NCBI RefSeq assembly: GCF_029490015.1
Contig: NZ_CP120469.1
Location: 124,001 to 188,000 of the forward strand
DNA: 64,000 nucleotides
Origin: Halobaculum limi
GTDB taxonomy: Archaea; Halobacteriota; Halobacteria; Halobacteriales; Haloferacaceae
Reading direction: 5' to 3'
Positions 8,952-17,997 of this stretch are shown piece by piece; within the stretch, counting starts at the first letter, position 1, and every line of letters begins with the position of its first letter. The translations under genes were made by a program, and so were the position numbers. The notes below the pieces were generated by a model. The model did not search any database. It was not told the DNA's origin and saw only the letters and a program-made list of their open reading frames with translations.

Positions 8952-10148
8952 ATGTCGGCTCGTAATCCACCCGTTGGTGGGCGAGTCAAACCTGGTTTCG
9001 AAGCGGTCGAGTCGGCTTTTCAGGAGACCCTGCGTGAATCAGGCGAATTCGGAGCCGCTTGCGCAGTCTCCCACCGGGGTGAACTCGTCGTCGACCTCTG
9101 GGGAGGATACCGCGACGCCCGTCGAACCAAACCGTGGGACGAGGATACGCTCGTCCTCGTCTTCTCCACGACGAAGGGTGTCGCTGCAGCGGCGATGGCC
9201 CACGCTCGCTCACGCGGATACTTCGAGTACGACGACCGAGTGGCGGACTACTGGCCTGCCTTCGGCCAGCACGGGAAAAACGATGTTACAATCCGCCAGT
9301 TGCTTGCTCACCAAGCCGGAGTCGCCGCCATCGGACGGAGTCTGACCTCCGCAGACGTCGCGGATTATGACTCGCTCGTCGACCGTCTCGCCACCAAAGA
9401 GCCGGACTGGATACCGGGAACACGACACGGCTACCATGCGTGGTCGCTCGGGTGGTACGAGAACGAACTGCTTCGTCGGACCGACCCCGACAGTCGGACA
9501 CTCGGAGCCTACGCGGCAGCGGAACTGTTCGATCCGCTCGGAGAGACGTTTCGCATCGGCGTCCCCGAATCGGTCGACGAACGTATTGCGTACGTCGAGC
9601 CGTTCAGCCCGCTCGACGCAGTCCGGAACCTCCGGTCGTTTCCCCCCAGATTGCTCCTCGGACTCGCCAATCCCTTCTCCACCGTGTCCCGGGCAATGAA
9701 CCCGTTCGACGTCTCGACACCCGCCGAGTTGAACGACCCCGAGTGGCGTTGCCTTGAGATCCCTGCAGGAAATGGGGTGGGCACTGCCCGTTCGCTCGCG
9801 CGACTCTACGGGGCGCTCGCAACAGACGGCGAACCGCTCGGCATCGACAGCGAGACGCTCGCGGCGCTGGCCGCGCCTGGGACGCCACCGACACGCGGTC
9901 GACGGGATGTGATTCTGGGTACCGAAACCTCCTATTCGCTCGGCTTCTGGAAGCCCTTCGAGGACTTTCAGTTCGGGAGCAGAGCCGCGTTTGGCGCACC
10001 TGGTGCGGGTGGCTCGTTCGCGTTCGCCGACCCCGAACGGGAACTCGGATTCGCTTACACGCCGAATCGGATGGGGACATATGTATGGGACGACCCACGA
10101 GAGCTTCGGCTCCGGCGGGCTGTCGAGCAGTCTCTGGTGGGACGATGA
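8952..10148 (+). CDS. Class C beta-lactamase-like serine hydrolase (EstB type)
   Basis: 398 residues. The catalytic S-x-x-K is FSTTKG with Ser72 and Lys75. The second motif Tyr161 is in GYHAWSLGW, as in EstB-type esterases rather than true beta-lactamases. A later Gly-rich segment (GAPGAGGSFAF) occupies the place of the KTG-like motif. There is no signal peptide, so the enzyme is probably cytosolic and acts on esters or amides. ATG 8952 has a purine-rich RBS (GGAGGAGGG) 7-15 bp upstream. Monocistronic. Confidence 0.88.
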   Translation: MSARNPPVGGRVKPGFEAVESAFQETLRESGEFGAACAVSHRGELVVDLWGGYRDARRTKPWDEDTLVLVFSTTKGVAAAAMAHARSRGYFEYDDRVADYWPAFGQHGKNDVTIRQLLAHQAGVAAIGRSLTSADVADYDSLVDRLATKEPDWIPGTRHGYHAWSLGWYENELLRRTDPDSRTLGAYAAAELFDPLGETFRIGVPESVDERIAYVEPFSPLDAVRNLRSFPPRLLLGLANPFSTVSRAMNPFDVSTPAELNDPEWRCLEIPAGNGVGTARSLARLYGALATDGEPLGIDSETLAALAAPGTPPTRGRRDVILGTETSYSLGFWKPFEDFQFGSRAAFGAPGAGGSFAFADPERELGFAYTPNRMGTYVWDDPRELRLRRAVEQSLVGR

Positions 10149-10217
10149 CCCGTCGAATATGCGGTACTGCAACTGATTGCAGGGACGGCTTTTCACCGGC
10201 CACTATGTGGTTCAACT

Positions 10218-10634
10218 ATGGACACTGATCCCCTCCGACCGGCCGACGTGGGGTCGATTGCCGCGATTGCGCTCTCGCTCGTCGTCGGACTCGTCGCGTT
10301 CCCCGCTCTCCCCGCCGAGGTAGCTATCCAGTGGGCGGCCGACGGTTCGCCGAACACCGTCTTGCCGGTGCTCCCTGGGATCTCTGTGATCCCCGCGTTC
10401 GCGTTGCTTGCATTCGTGTATTTACGCGGTGGCACATTTTTCAAAGGTCGCAACGCAGAACTGGAACCGACGACCGGTCTCGCCGTCGTCGCTGGCGTCG
10501 CCTACCTACAGGTGGCACTGATCACTCTCAACCTCGGGGTGGCGGTGAGCCCACTCGTTGCCGTCGCACCGGCGGTCGCCGTCATTCTCGTCGCAACCTA
10601 TGCCGGGCGGTTCGGAGCTGCTGGCGGAACGTGA
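10218..10634 (+). CDS. DUF1648-containing membrane protein
   Basis: 138 residues with four hydrophobic segments. The first loop LPAEVAIQWAADGSPNTVLP is the DUF1648 signature, known from SdpI-like immunity proteins and many haloarchaeal small membrane proteins. It probably folds as a four-helix membrane protein. Function unknown. It is convergent with the minus-strand ABC gene, with about 100 bp between. Confidence 0.75.
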   Translation: MDTDPLRPADVGSIAAIALSLVVGLVAFPALPAEVAIQWAADGSPNTVLPVLPGISVIPAFALLAFVYLRGGTFFKGRNAELEPTTGLAVVAGVAYLQVALITLNLGVAVSPLVAVAPAVAVILVATYAGRFGAAGGT

Positions 10635-10737
10635 CGGAGAGGCTCCCGACCAGTCCCAGTACGTCGTCGAACTGGGCTCGCAGGGAGGTTCTCAGTCGAC
10701 TCACGAGCCGTTCCTCGTAACGCAGTGCAACCCCCGA

Positions 10738-11628
10738 TTATGGCTGGATGTGGACATAGTAGTTGAACACGTCTGGAGCCGTCGCCGCTTCGACGGCGCG
10801 GACGCCCGGCCGATCAGCGACGGCCTCGGGATCGGCGTCAGCCTCGAGGAACCCTCGGCGGCCGGCGTCGGTGTCGAACAGTCGATCCTCACGGAGAACC
10901 GGTCGGAGTTCGTCACCCGGCCCGTCCTCGACGACGACCACAGGTGGGGTGGCTTCACGGAGCGCGCTCGGCTCACCATCGGCGACGATGCCGTCCGAGT
11001 CGAAGAACACCAGTCGGTCGGCCGCCCTGAGGTCGCGGGGCGAGTGACTGGTGGCGACGACGGTCCGTCCAGCGTCGGCCAGGTCGTCGAGCATCGCGTG
11101 GAACCGCTCGACGGTCGTCGGATCGAGTGCGGCGGTCGGTTCGTCCAGTAGGTAGAGCGGGACATCGACTGAGAGCGTCAACGCGAGTTCGAGCTTTCGA
11201 CGCATCCCGCCTGAGTAGTCCGCGACGCGACGATCAAGCGCGTCGAGTTCGAGACTGTCAGCCACCTCCCGCCACCTGTCGGTGGCACCCGGGTGGAGCG
11301 CGGTGTAGAACGCCGCGTTCTCGCGACCAGAGAGGTCGTCGACTGCAAGCCCGTCTTGGAGCATAAACACGAGCTGTGACCGGGCATCGGGTGGCTGCTC
11401 GCCGAACACCGATATCGATCCAGCCGATGGGTACAGTCCCCCCGCGAGACAGGAGAGCAGGACAGTCTTCCCCGAACCGTTCGGGCCCATCAACAGGGTG
11501 GTCTCACCGCGCTGGAACGTCAGGTCGACCCCTGAAAACACAGGAGGACCATCGCCGAACGACTTGGCGAGGCCACGGGCCTCGACCGCCGGGTCGGCGT
11601 CACTCGACAACTCACTCACCTCCCTCAC
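10738..11628 (-). CDS. ABC transporter ATP-binding protein
   Basis: 296 residues. Walker A is GPNGSGKTVLL, the signature is YSGGMRRKLE, Walker B is LYLLDEPTAALDP, and the switch His is in ATSHSPRD. The start overlaps the end of the permease gene by 17 bp, indicating translational coupling. The C-terminal 70 residues (from about 225) form an extra alpha/beta domain seen in exporters of the CcmA/NodI kind. Substrate unknown. Confidence 0.9.
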   Translation of the reverse strand: MREVSELSSDADPAVEARGLAKSFGDGPPVFSGVDLTFQRGETTLLMGPNGSGKTVLLSCLAGGLYPSAGSISVFGEQPPDARSQLVFMLQDGLAVDDLSGRENAAFYTALHPGATDRWREVADSLELDALDRRVADYSGGMRRKLELALTLSVDVPLYLLDEPTAALDPTTVERFHAMLDDLADAGRTVVATSHSPRDLRAADRLVFFDSDGIVADGEPSALREATPPVVVVEDGPGDELRPVLREDRLFDTDAGRRGFLEADADPEAVADRPGVRAVEAATAPDVFNYYVHIQP

Positions 11629-12508
11629 CGTCGTAGATGCGACGGCGCATCACGACCGCTCCGAGCACGACGCCAGCAACAGCGTACCCACCCAGGAGGA
11701 GGGCCGACTCCACGCCCGTCGGGAGTGCAGGTGGGGTCAGTGGGGTGCCGGCGCCGGAGCCGACCGGAACGAGGTGGTACACCGCCAGCCGCGTCGCCAG
11801 CGAGTTCGGGAGGACGTTTACCCACTCGCCGAGCGGCCCCGGCGCCATCGACGGGAGCAGCCCGTTGTAGCCGGTGAGGAAGAACAGCGCCAGCGTGAGC
11901 ATATTGGTGACGCCGACAACGTACTCGCCGTCGTCGAGGACTGAAGCGACGAAGACGGCTGCCCCCATTGCCAACAGGCAGAACAGCACCAGTGCGACGA
12001 ACACGACGGGGACCGAGACGGCCGAACGGACCGCGAGCGTCCCGTCGGTCACGACGCCGACCGCCAGCACGAGCACGAACGAGACGAGCGCGAGTACCAG
12101 TCCGCCCGTGAACCGCCCGAGTAGGTCCGCCGTGGGTGAGATCGGGAGCGAACGAAGCTTCCGATAGCGTTTGGCCTTGAGGTCCGCGCTCAGCGCGGTT
12201 GCGAAGATGACGAGTGAGACGCTGAACGCACCGAATACCCCAAAGACGACCGCATTTGCCCCCCGCTGGATGCCCGGGTCACCGAGCAGGACGCCGAATA
12301 CGACGAAGAAGAACGCTGGCGCGGCCAGCCCCCACACCAGTGCCGCGCGGTTGCGGAACAGCTCTTTGAGTGTTCGCGTTGCAAACGCACCGGCCTGTTG
12401 GGGCCAACGAACGCCCGCCCCCGTCGCTTCCGTGGCTGAATTCTCGGTCAGAGACCGCTTGGTCGAACCGACGGCGGGAGTTGCATCCGTGTGGTCCACG
12501 TCGGTCAT
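11612..12508 (-). CDS. ABC-2 type transporter permease
   Basis: 298 residues. A 45-residue polar N-terminus is followed by six hydrophobic segments. The loop KAKRYRKLRSLPISPTADLL is the conserved ABC-2 cytosolic loop, and LFFLTGYNGLLPSM precedes the last extracellular loop. It is the first gene of a two-gene exporter operon with the overlapping ATPase. Promoter elements must lie in the 210 bp upstream, where I recognise no specific operator. Confidence 0.85.
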   Translation of the reverse strand: MTDVDHTDATPAVGSTKRSLTENSATEATGAGVRWPQQAGAFATRTLKELFRNRAALVWGLAAPAFFFVVFGVLLGDPGIQRGANAVVFGVFGAFSVSLVIFATALSADLKAKRYRKLRSLPISPTADLLGRFTGGLVLALVSFVLVLAVGVVTDGTLAVRSAVSVPVVFVALVLFCLLAMGAAVFVASVLDDGEYVVGVTNMLTLALFFLTGYNGLLPSMAPGPLGEWVNVLPNSLATRLAVYHLVPVGSGAGTPLTPPALPTGVESALLLGGYAVAGVVLGAVVMRRRIYDGEGGE

Positions 12509-12718
12509 GCGTGGACCCCTCGACAGTGATCGGTGTTAGTGTTGCTCGGACTGTGGCTAAGAGGGTCAGAACTAGTCGAGTTGAGTCTCCAGCGTGAGAC
12601 ACGTGGGGTTAGCTGTCCCGAGAGAACGAACGGGGTAGGCCGCTGCAGCGCGCGTGGCGATGACATACTACTGAGCATCTCCGTTGACTGCTTCAAAATT
12701 CGCCCAAGCTGTTGGGTT

Positions 12719-13441
12719 TCATCCGATACTCGCAGGGGTAGTGACGACTGCACTCGCGTTGAGGCCGGTCGGAATTGGAGGGTGACACTCGGTGTCGACC
12801 GGGAAAGTCCCGGATTGGGTCCCATACCGCTGCGGCTCCCCCAGGGATACCTGCCAGCGATCGTAGGTGAGACGGACCCACTCGGACGCATCCACCTCCG
12901 CAGAGTCGTTCGCCGCCACAGCGAGGCGGTAGGCGAGTTCGAAGTGTGCTGGACAGGTGCCGTGCTGGAGAACGACCGCAGCGTCGAACAACTCGTCGGG
13001 CCCCTCCACCCGTTCGGCCGCGATCAGCGAGAGGACACGTTCGGCCCGCCGGTAGTCCCGGCTCCGGTCGACCATCGCGCCAGTCTCCCGGTCCCGCTGG
13101 TCGCTCCGCTCGAGGTAGCTCAACTGCCGGTCGGCGGGCCAGTCAGCAGGAGGGACGGCGGGCGCAGCGACTGCGACGGCGAGCACCGACCCGCCGACTG
13201 TCGCGACGAGCAACACACCGGCGAGGAACAGTCCGCGTCGTGTGAGAGCGCGTGAGGGGAGGCTTCGGAGTCGGTCGCCCCCGAACCGCTCCACGAGCAG
13301 TCGGATGAGTACACCGGCGGCGACGATGTACGGCAAGAAGACCAGCGGGAACAGCGTCACGACAGTGAGGATGCCCCCGGCGGCTCCGACCGCGTCACGG
13401 ACGGCGACGAGCGCCACCGCGACCGTGGCGCCGGTGATCAC
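12719..13441 (-). CDS. DUF6624-like membrane protein, 5' end cut by an IS element
   Basis: From GTG 13441 the frame gives 240 residues: two membrane helices, a linker, another helix near residue 75, then an outside domain with AAVVLQHGTCPAHFELAYRL and RWQVSLGEPQRYGTQ. The latter is the DUF6624 pattern (HG ... R ... G-x-P-Q-x-x-G-T-Q). In-frame coding of membrane character continues upstream of 13441 (LVAVTAPSRSRRWV) to an in-frame TAG at 13565-13567, exactly where the IS1341-type element begins. The natural start is therefore probably lost, or lies beyond the insertion. I keep 13441 as the only usable start. Function unknown. Confidence 0.55.
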   Translation of the reverse strand: MITGATVAVALVAVRDAVGAAGGILTVVTLFPLVFLPYIVAAGVLIRLLVERFGGDRLRSLPSRALTRRGLFLAGVLLVATVGGSVLAVAVAAPAVPPADWPADRQLSYLERSDQRDRETGAMVDRSRDYRRAERVLSLIAAERVEGPDELFDAAVVLQHGTCPAHFELAYRLAVAANDSAEVDASEWVRLTYDRWQVSLGEPQRYGTQSGTFPVDTECHPPIPTGLNASAVVTTPASIG

Positions 13442-13630
13442 CCACCGTCGGGAGCGTGACGGGGCAGTGACAGCGACAAGGGTCGCCCCGAAGGCGGTTA
13501 TCAGCAGGGAGTACGCGAGAGAGGAGCTTCCGACTGTGGCCAGCGAGTTAGCTGAAAGTAGGCGCTAAGCCCCCTTCCTCAGCGAGCGCCGACCGAAGGG
13601 AAGGCGCGAGCAGGGAGGGGATACAGCGTT

Positions 13631-13677
13631 CACAAGAGCTGCGCTCTTGTGCGCGAACGAGACGCTTCGCGTCTCGT
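13631..13677. repeat. Two tandem perfect hairpins at the IS left end
   Basis: CACAAGAGC-tgc-GCTCTTGTG (13631-13651) and ACGAGACGC-ttc-GCGTCTCGT (13657-13677) are perfect 9-bp stems with 3-nt loops. Subterminal hairpins of this kind are the single-strand recognition sites of IS200/IS605 transposases, so they support this as the left end of the element. Confidence 0.7.
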
Positions 13678-13772
13678 CAACGCCGCATAATTTCCAATCA
13701 CGTTCGGCGCTCGGCCCACAGGCCCACGCCACCGAAGATCTTATACGTGTAACGTGCATACCGTGCATTACA

Positions 13773-13892
13773 GTGAAACGGAAGACAATCACCATCCGCG
13801 AAGACCAAGACGAGTGGATTGAGGACCACCACCTCAACCTCTCGTCGTTCATCCGTGAGCAACTGGATGAGCTAATCGAGGAACGAGAGTAA
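13773..13892 (+). CDS. Small RHH-like protein preceding tnpB (39 aa)
   Basis: GTG 13773 gives MKRKTITIREDQDEWIEDHH and 19 more residues ending in DELIEERE, a beta strand followed by two helices as in ribbon-helix-helix DNA-binding proteins. Such a mini-gene is a regular companion just upstream of haloarchaeal tnpB. The stop at 13892 lies 3 bp before the tnpB ATG. Codons upstream of 13773 are open but unlikely to be translated. It probably regulates the element. The function is inferred from position and fold. Confidence 0.65.
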   Translation: MKRKTITIREDQDEWIEDHHLNLSSFIREQLDELIEERE

Positions 13893-13895
13893 CGG

Positions 13896-15172
13896 ATGTA
13901 CTACGCCTACAAGTACCGTCTCAAGCCGTCCGACGCCCACTGCGAGGAGTTGGACCGCCACCGAGACATTTGTAGGCAACTGTACAATCACGCGCTCTAC
14001 CGCTTCAACCAAGTCCCCGAGGACACAGGCACACTCAACCAGCGTGTTCGGTCCATCCGTGACGAAATTCCGTCCCTGAAAGACTGGTGGGGCGACCTCT
14101 TGGACGTGTACTCGACAGTTCTGCAAACAGCAGTTATGCGAATCGAGCAGAAAGTCAAGTCACTCGGAGGACTCAAGGAGAACGGCTACGGTGTGGGTCA
14201 ACTCAACTCAACTGGAAGCCGCCACGGGAGTTCCGCAGTTTCACCTACAGTCAGTCTGGCTTCAAGCTCGACAAGAAGGGCGGTCAGACTGTCTTGTCAC
14301 TCTCGAAACTCGCGGACATCCCGATTCGGCTCCACCGCGCCATCCCCGACGACGCGACACTCAAGCAGGTTACGCTCAAGAAAGAGCCGACGGGCAAATG
14401 GTTCGCCACGTTCGGTGTCGAAATGGACCGTGAAGCGCCTGAACCGCCTGAGAACCCCGAGAAGTGCGTCGGAATCGACGTTGGGATTTGCAAGTACGCC
14501 CACGACACTGATGGCACAGCGGTCGGGTCGCTCGACCTCTCGGATGAGCGTGAACGCTTAGAACGAGAACAACGGAAGCTCTCGCGGAAGGAACACGGGT
14601 CGAACAACTACGAGAAGCAACGGCATCGAGTAGCAGAGTATCACGCCTCTCTCCGACGGAAGCGCCGCGACTTCCTGCACAAACTCTCAGCGTACTACGC
14701 TCGGGAGTACGACCTTGTGGCAGTCGAAGACCTGAATGTCATGGAGATGATGGAGTCACCGTCGAATAGCCGTAACACCGCGTCTGCCGCGTGGCGAACG
14801 TTCCTCTCGATGCTCGAATACAAGTGCGAGCGTGAGGGGACGCATTTCGTGGCGGTCAACCCGAGCGGGACGACCAAGGAGTGTGCGTCGTGCGGCGTTT
14901 CGACGGAGAAGCCATTGTGGGTCCGTGAACACTCCTGTCCCGCCTGTGGGTTTGAGGCGGATAGGGACGCGAACGCGGCGTGGAACATCCTTTCTCGCGG
15001 CCTCGAAGATGTAGGAGTGGGACACTCCGAAGGAACGCCTGTGGAGACTGCGCTCCCTACGGGTGCGGACGTGGACGACGATTTGTCGTTCCGTCTCGTG
15101 CCTGCAAAGCGCGTCGTGGAAGCAGGAAGCCCTCCCCTCAAGGAGCGAACGGCGTCAGCCGTGAGCGAGTAG
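13896..15172 (+). pseudogene. tnpB: TnpB RNA-guided nuclease gene, frameshifted
   Basis: The N-terminal part (MYYAYKYRLKPSDAHCEELD onward) is in one frame. The RuvC-like core and zinc ribbon are in another: GIDVG (first Asp), VAVEDLNVM (Glu), CASCGVS...CPACG, and ADRDANAAWN (last Asp). The frames part at 14199-14213, where CAACT occurs three times in a row (CAACTCAACTCAACT). Two copies would restore GYGVGQLNWKPPREF in one frame. All catalytic residues survive in the second frame, so the lesion looks recent. A C-terminal product from an internal start would lack the N-terminal half of the nucleic-acid-binding lobe. Confidence 0.85.
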
Positions 15173-15179
15173 GGGAGGG
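15130..15179 (+). ncRNA. Right end / omegaRNA (reRNA) 3' region of the TnpB element
   Basis: CCCTCCCCT (15130-15138) pairs perfectly with AGGGGAGGG (15171-15179), enclosing a smaller hairpin (ACGGCGTCAGCCGT). In TnpB elements the RNA guide is made from the 3' end of tnpB and runs past the right end, and the position here fits. The guide would start at about 15180, so its 5' portion would read AGTTCACCTGAACCGCGCTC. The guide boundary is inferred. Confidence 0.5.
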
Positions 15180-15183
15180 TAGT

Positions 15184-15387
15184 TCACCTGAACCGCGCTC
15201 GTAGTCGGTGTCCGTTCCATATGAGCAGTCCAGAGAGGACGAGCGACGGGAACACCAACGCCTGCACCGCGAGTTCGACGCTCGCAATCTCGTTCAGCGG
15301 GGAGTAGAGGTACACTCCAAGCGTCGTCGCCAGCACGACGTGGACGAGGCGCTGTGTCGACCGCGACCAGATCCGACCCGAGCTCAT
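15184..15387 (-). CDS. Small two-helix membrane protein (67 aa)
   Basis: MSSGRIWSRSTQRLVHVVLA begins a basic N-terminus followed by two hydrophobic segments (about 14-30 and 38-57) and a basic end (HRLRARFR). This resembles the short membrane proteins scattered through haloarchaeal genomes. The stop lies 4 bp from the IS right end, so the element landed just behind the gene without cutting it. Function unknown. An AT-rich promoter-like stretch lies around 15450-15480. Confidence 0.55.
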   Translation of the reverse strand: MSSGRIWSRSTQRLVHVVLATTLGVYLYSPLNEIASVELAVQALVFPSLVLSGLLIWNGHRLRARFR

Positions 15388-15485
15388 GTTTTCACGCCCG
15401 CCGTGTCGCCATACTCGATTACCATGGTATTCGGTCGGGGAGACGTGTGGTTACAGCTTTACCCAATAAGTTGGGGTCGTCTCAC

Positions 15486-16258
15486 TTACTCCGTCGCATC
15501 CAAGGAAGGTGTCGGCTTGGAACCCGTCGAGGTCCACGTGCCGTCCGGAGCGAGCGTCCGGTGGCCGTACGTGAACACGAGCGCAGCCACCACGGTCCAG
15601 AGGATCAGTAGCTTTGCGTCAGGCGCGACGGCGCGCACGAGCGCAGCTACTTCGATAGCATCCTCACCGAGCGGTCTGAACGCGTTTACTGAGTTGTTCG
15701 CGGCGTAGTAGAGCATCGCGACGACGACGCTCCCCTCGTGGCGTTGAACAGCCAGGTCAAGACGATACTCACACCGATGATAGAGCCGACGTACGCCACG
15801 AAGGAGCTGCTCGTCGGTGCCATCGTACCGTCACCGAGTACGAACAGTGGCCTATGCCAGAGCGCCCAGTGGAGGCCGACGATGACAAACGCAAGCAGCG
15901 CACTGAGACGCTGCTGAAGGCGCGGAAGGAGGAACACTCGCCATCCGACCTCCTCTTGAGCGCCACAGATGGTCAGCGCGAGCAGGAAGTGGACGGTGAC
16001 GGCGCCGAGTGGTGGCGAGGGAATCCCCACCTGAACGCCTGAGAGCACGAATAGTGGCGCGCCGGCGACGACAATCGCGATGGGCAACGCAAGCGCCAGA
16101 CCGTACCACCACAAACTGATACGAGGAGCAAACGAGCGCACCCAGTCGGAAACACTTTCTCTAGCACCGCGCACGCAGACGGCGGCTGCGGCGGCCGGCC
16201 CGAACGCACCGAGGAGGACTAGCGGGCCGGGCGGAAGACCATCGCTCACTACGAACAA
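15486..16258 (-). pseudogene. CPBP intramembrane protease, frameshifted and start-less
   Basis: The first frame carries the CPBP/CAAX protease motifs EEVGWRVFLLPRLQQRL and HWALWHRPLFVLG in a protein with about seven helices. At the C-run 15732-15735 the frame breaks: FNATRG continues as MLYYAANNSVNAFRPLGEDA in the next frame, as expected if one base were lost from the run. The last helix ends at 15486. Coding similarity also extends upstream of the TTG at 16258 (FLDFGLTWGLWILL) to about 16306 without ATG or GTG, so the natural start seems mutated (ATT where ATG is expected). Probably dead, unless the base loss is a sequence error. Confidence 0.75.
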
Positions 16259-16396
16259 GAGTATCCACAGTCCCCACGTCAGGCCGAAGTCGAGGAAGCT
16301 GAATGTCAGAATTAAGTGGTGACGAATGAGTGTCGATGTACGTCAGTCAGCGACTTACCTGCGCGTTCGGGTGTCCGGATCTGGTTCCCGAGCCAG

Positions 16397-16415
16397 AGTT
16401 TCCAACTCAGAAACT
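16397..16415. promoter_or_regulatory. Operator candidate, imperfect copy of the 19-bp palindrome
   Basis: AGTTTCCAACTCAGAAACT matches the perfect palindrome at 18042-18060 at 16 of 19 positions and keeps both half-site tips AGTTTC/GAAACT. It lies upstream of the minus-strand CPBP protease gene, so the same regulator (probably the winged-helix protein encoded at 18101) may bind both sites. Confidence 0.5.
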
Positions 16416-16508
16416 GGTTGAGAACGTGAGGGAGTGTGATTTTCACCGCACGCTTGCTCGATCAACGAACCATCTTCGTCGTCTCTCATCGCTACACGAC
16501 GTTCGACT

Positions 16509-17264
16509 TCAGCTACTAATGGACCGGGCGTGTTGGAGTACTGTTGCTGTTATTAGGCCCAGACCCCGAGCGATGGCGTTCAGGACGTGCAGCGAGATGA
16601 TAAACAGGACCACACCAAAGGCGGCGACGACGAGCGCCTCACCCAGCGTATCGACGTTCCACTCGGAGAGCGTGATGACAGGGGCGAACGTGACCGACCA
16701 CAGGTCCTGCACGAATCGAATCTTGGGCGCGAACGTCAACGTCGTGTCGTAGAAAACGCGATACGACCCGGGCCGGTCGTACACCAACGGAGCCACCAGT
16801 AACGCCCCGGTCAGGCTGACTAGAAACGTCAACACGGTGAACGTGACGATGCCGACGGCGAGTTTCGAGAGCAGAAACACGAGGCTGACGTACGTCCCGG
16901 TGTCGAGAACGAGTTCCTTCGCGTACTCAGTGATCCCGTCGGGCGCTGTAAGCGGGACCGCTCGTGCCGTGACTTGGCGCGACAGCAGTGTGTTGGCTAA
17001 GAGGACCTCCACTCGAGTGAGGCCCGTCACGAACACGAGTGTTGCGAGGAGCAGCGGAACACCGACGGCGACGACCGAGAGACCGACACCAAGTGCCAAC
17101 AGCGTGGCCAACAGGGTCACGTACGCGATGCCGAGCGGGAACTGTAGCGCGAGATATGCGATGTTGCCGTACGTCTCTCGACGGAACGGGACGCCGAAGA
17201 CGGCCCAGAGGCCGTCGGTAAGGCGCTCGATCGGATCAGAACGGGAAGTGGAGGACGTAGACAT
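16509..17264 (-). CDS. Sensor-domain (PF13796-like) membrane protein
   Basis: 251 residues from ATG 17264 (MSTSSTSRSDPIERLTDGLW). The segment FRRETYGNIAYLALQFPLGI followed by a four-helix core matches the putative sensor domain found at the N-terminus of actinobacterial and archaeal kinases, but here no kinase follows. The neighbouring gene at 17296-17997 is a paralog with the same start pattern (LQTYKNLAYLALQFPLGVAY). Both are probably membrane sensors or regulators of the adjacent transcription factor. An upstream in-frame GTG would add 20 residues of unlikely character. Confidence 0.7.
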   Translation of the reverse strand: MSTSSTSRSDPIERLTDGLWAVFGVPFRRETYGNIAYLALQFPLGIAYVTLLATLLALGVGLSVVAVGVPLLLATLVFVTGLTRVEVLLANTLLSRQVTARAVPLTAPDGITEYAKELVLDTGTYVSLVFLLSKLAVGIVTFTVLTFLVSLTGALLVAPLVYDRPGSYRVFYDTTLTFAPKIRFVQDLWSVTFAPVITLSEWNVDTLGEALVVAAFGVVLFIISLHVLNAIARGLGLITATVLQHARSISS

Positions 17265-17295
17265 ACGTGATAGTCTTGGTGGGGGTAATTCGTGT

Positions 17296-17997
17296 TTACG
17301 CCTGGTTCGACACGGTCGGTGCACTGCCGAGGACTCGGGCGCGTCGGCACGCGATCGCGGTCGCGTTACCGAGCAGCCACGCGAGTGCGTTCCACAGGTT
17401 CACGACGACGAACAGACCGACGACGCCGACGACGGCAAGCGAGAGTGCCTCGGGAAGCGTGTCAACCACGGCTGTCCCGCCGCCGAGCCAACTCGGGAGG
17501 GGGAACGTGTAGTTCCCCATCGGAGAGGTGTACAGGAACGGGGCAGCGATAGCCACTGCGACGAGCGATCCCGTGACGGTCAGCACGACGAACGTCGAGA
17601 CGCCGACGACGAACTTCGCGAGGACGAACCCGACGCTCAGGTACGTTCCCGGGTCGAGCAGGAGGTCCTTCGCGTAGGTGACCGCACCGTCGTCAATCGA
17701 CGCAGTCGCCGTGTGTCTGTCGAGTTCCACCGGCAGCAAGAGGCCGGTTACCGCGCGGTCAACGGTCATCGTTGCGACGCCGAGGAGGAGTGCACCGATG
17801 ACCGGCAGTCCGAACAGTACCAACAGCGGGAGCGAGCCAGCTCCCACTGTCAACGCCGGGATCAACAGCGAAAAGTACGCCACCCCGAGCGGGAACTGCA
17901 ACGCGAGATACGCGAGGTTCTTGTAGGTTTGGAGCCTGACTGGGGCAGTCAGGAACGCCGTCGCAACCGAGTGCGGTGTTTTGTGGGCAGGTTGCAT
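17296..17997 (-). CDS. Sensor-domain membrane protein, paralog of the next gene
   Basis: 233 residues from ATG 17997 (MQPAHKTPHSVATAFL). The same layout as the downstream gene: basic N-terminus, FPLGVAYFSLL helix, and paired helices around an outside loop (YTSPMGNYTFPLPSWLGGGT). The two genes are 31 bp apart and clearly arose by tandem duplication. The gene starts 45 bp from the perfect palindrome at 18042-18060 and is divergent from the winged-helix regulator, so negative regulation is likely. Confidence 0.7.
   Translation of the reverse strand: MQPAHKTPHSVATAFLTAPVRLQTYKNLAYLALQFPLGVAYFSLLIPALTVGAGSLPLLVLFGLPVIGALLLGVATMTVDRAVTGLLLPVELDRHTATASIDDGAVTYAKDLLLDPGTYLSVGFVLAKFVVGVSTFVVLTVTGSLVAVAIAAPFLYTSPMGNYTFPLPSWLGGGTAVVDTLPEALSLAVVGVVGLFVVVNLWNALAWLLGNATAIACRRARVLGSAPTVSNQA

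Larger units (their letters stand above)
13562..15180 (+). mobile_element. IS1341-type (IS200/IS605-group) element without TnpA
   Basis: The unit begins at about 13562, where the DUF6624 frame is interrupted. It carries two tandem perfect hairpins at the left end, a 39-residue RHH-like protein gene, tnpB, and a right end with the inverted repeat CCCTCCCCT/AGGGGAGGG. No Y1 transposase (TnpA) is present, so it can move only if TnpA is supplied elsewhere. The exact ends are inferred from neighbouring genes, since this group makes no target duplication. Confidence 0.8.

Noticed and set aside
9210-10196. 328-codon minus-strand frame opposite the beta-lactamase-like gene
   Set aside because: It is antisense to a gene with clear S-x-x-K and Tyr motifs and is rich in Arg and Cys, typical of antisense GC-rich frames.
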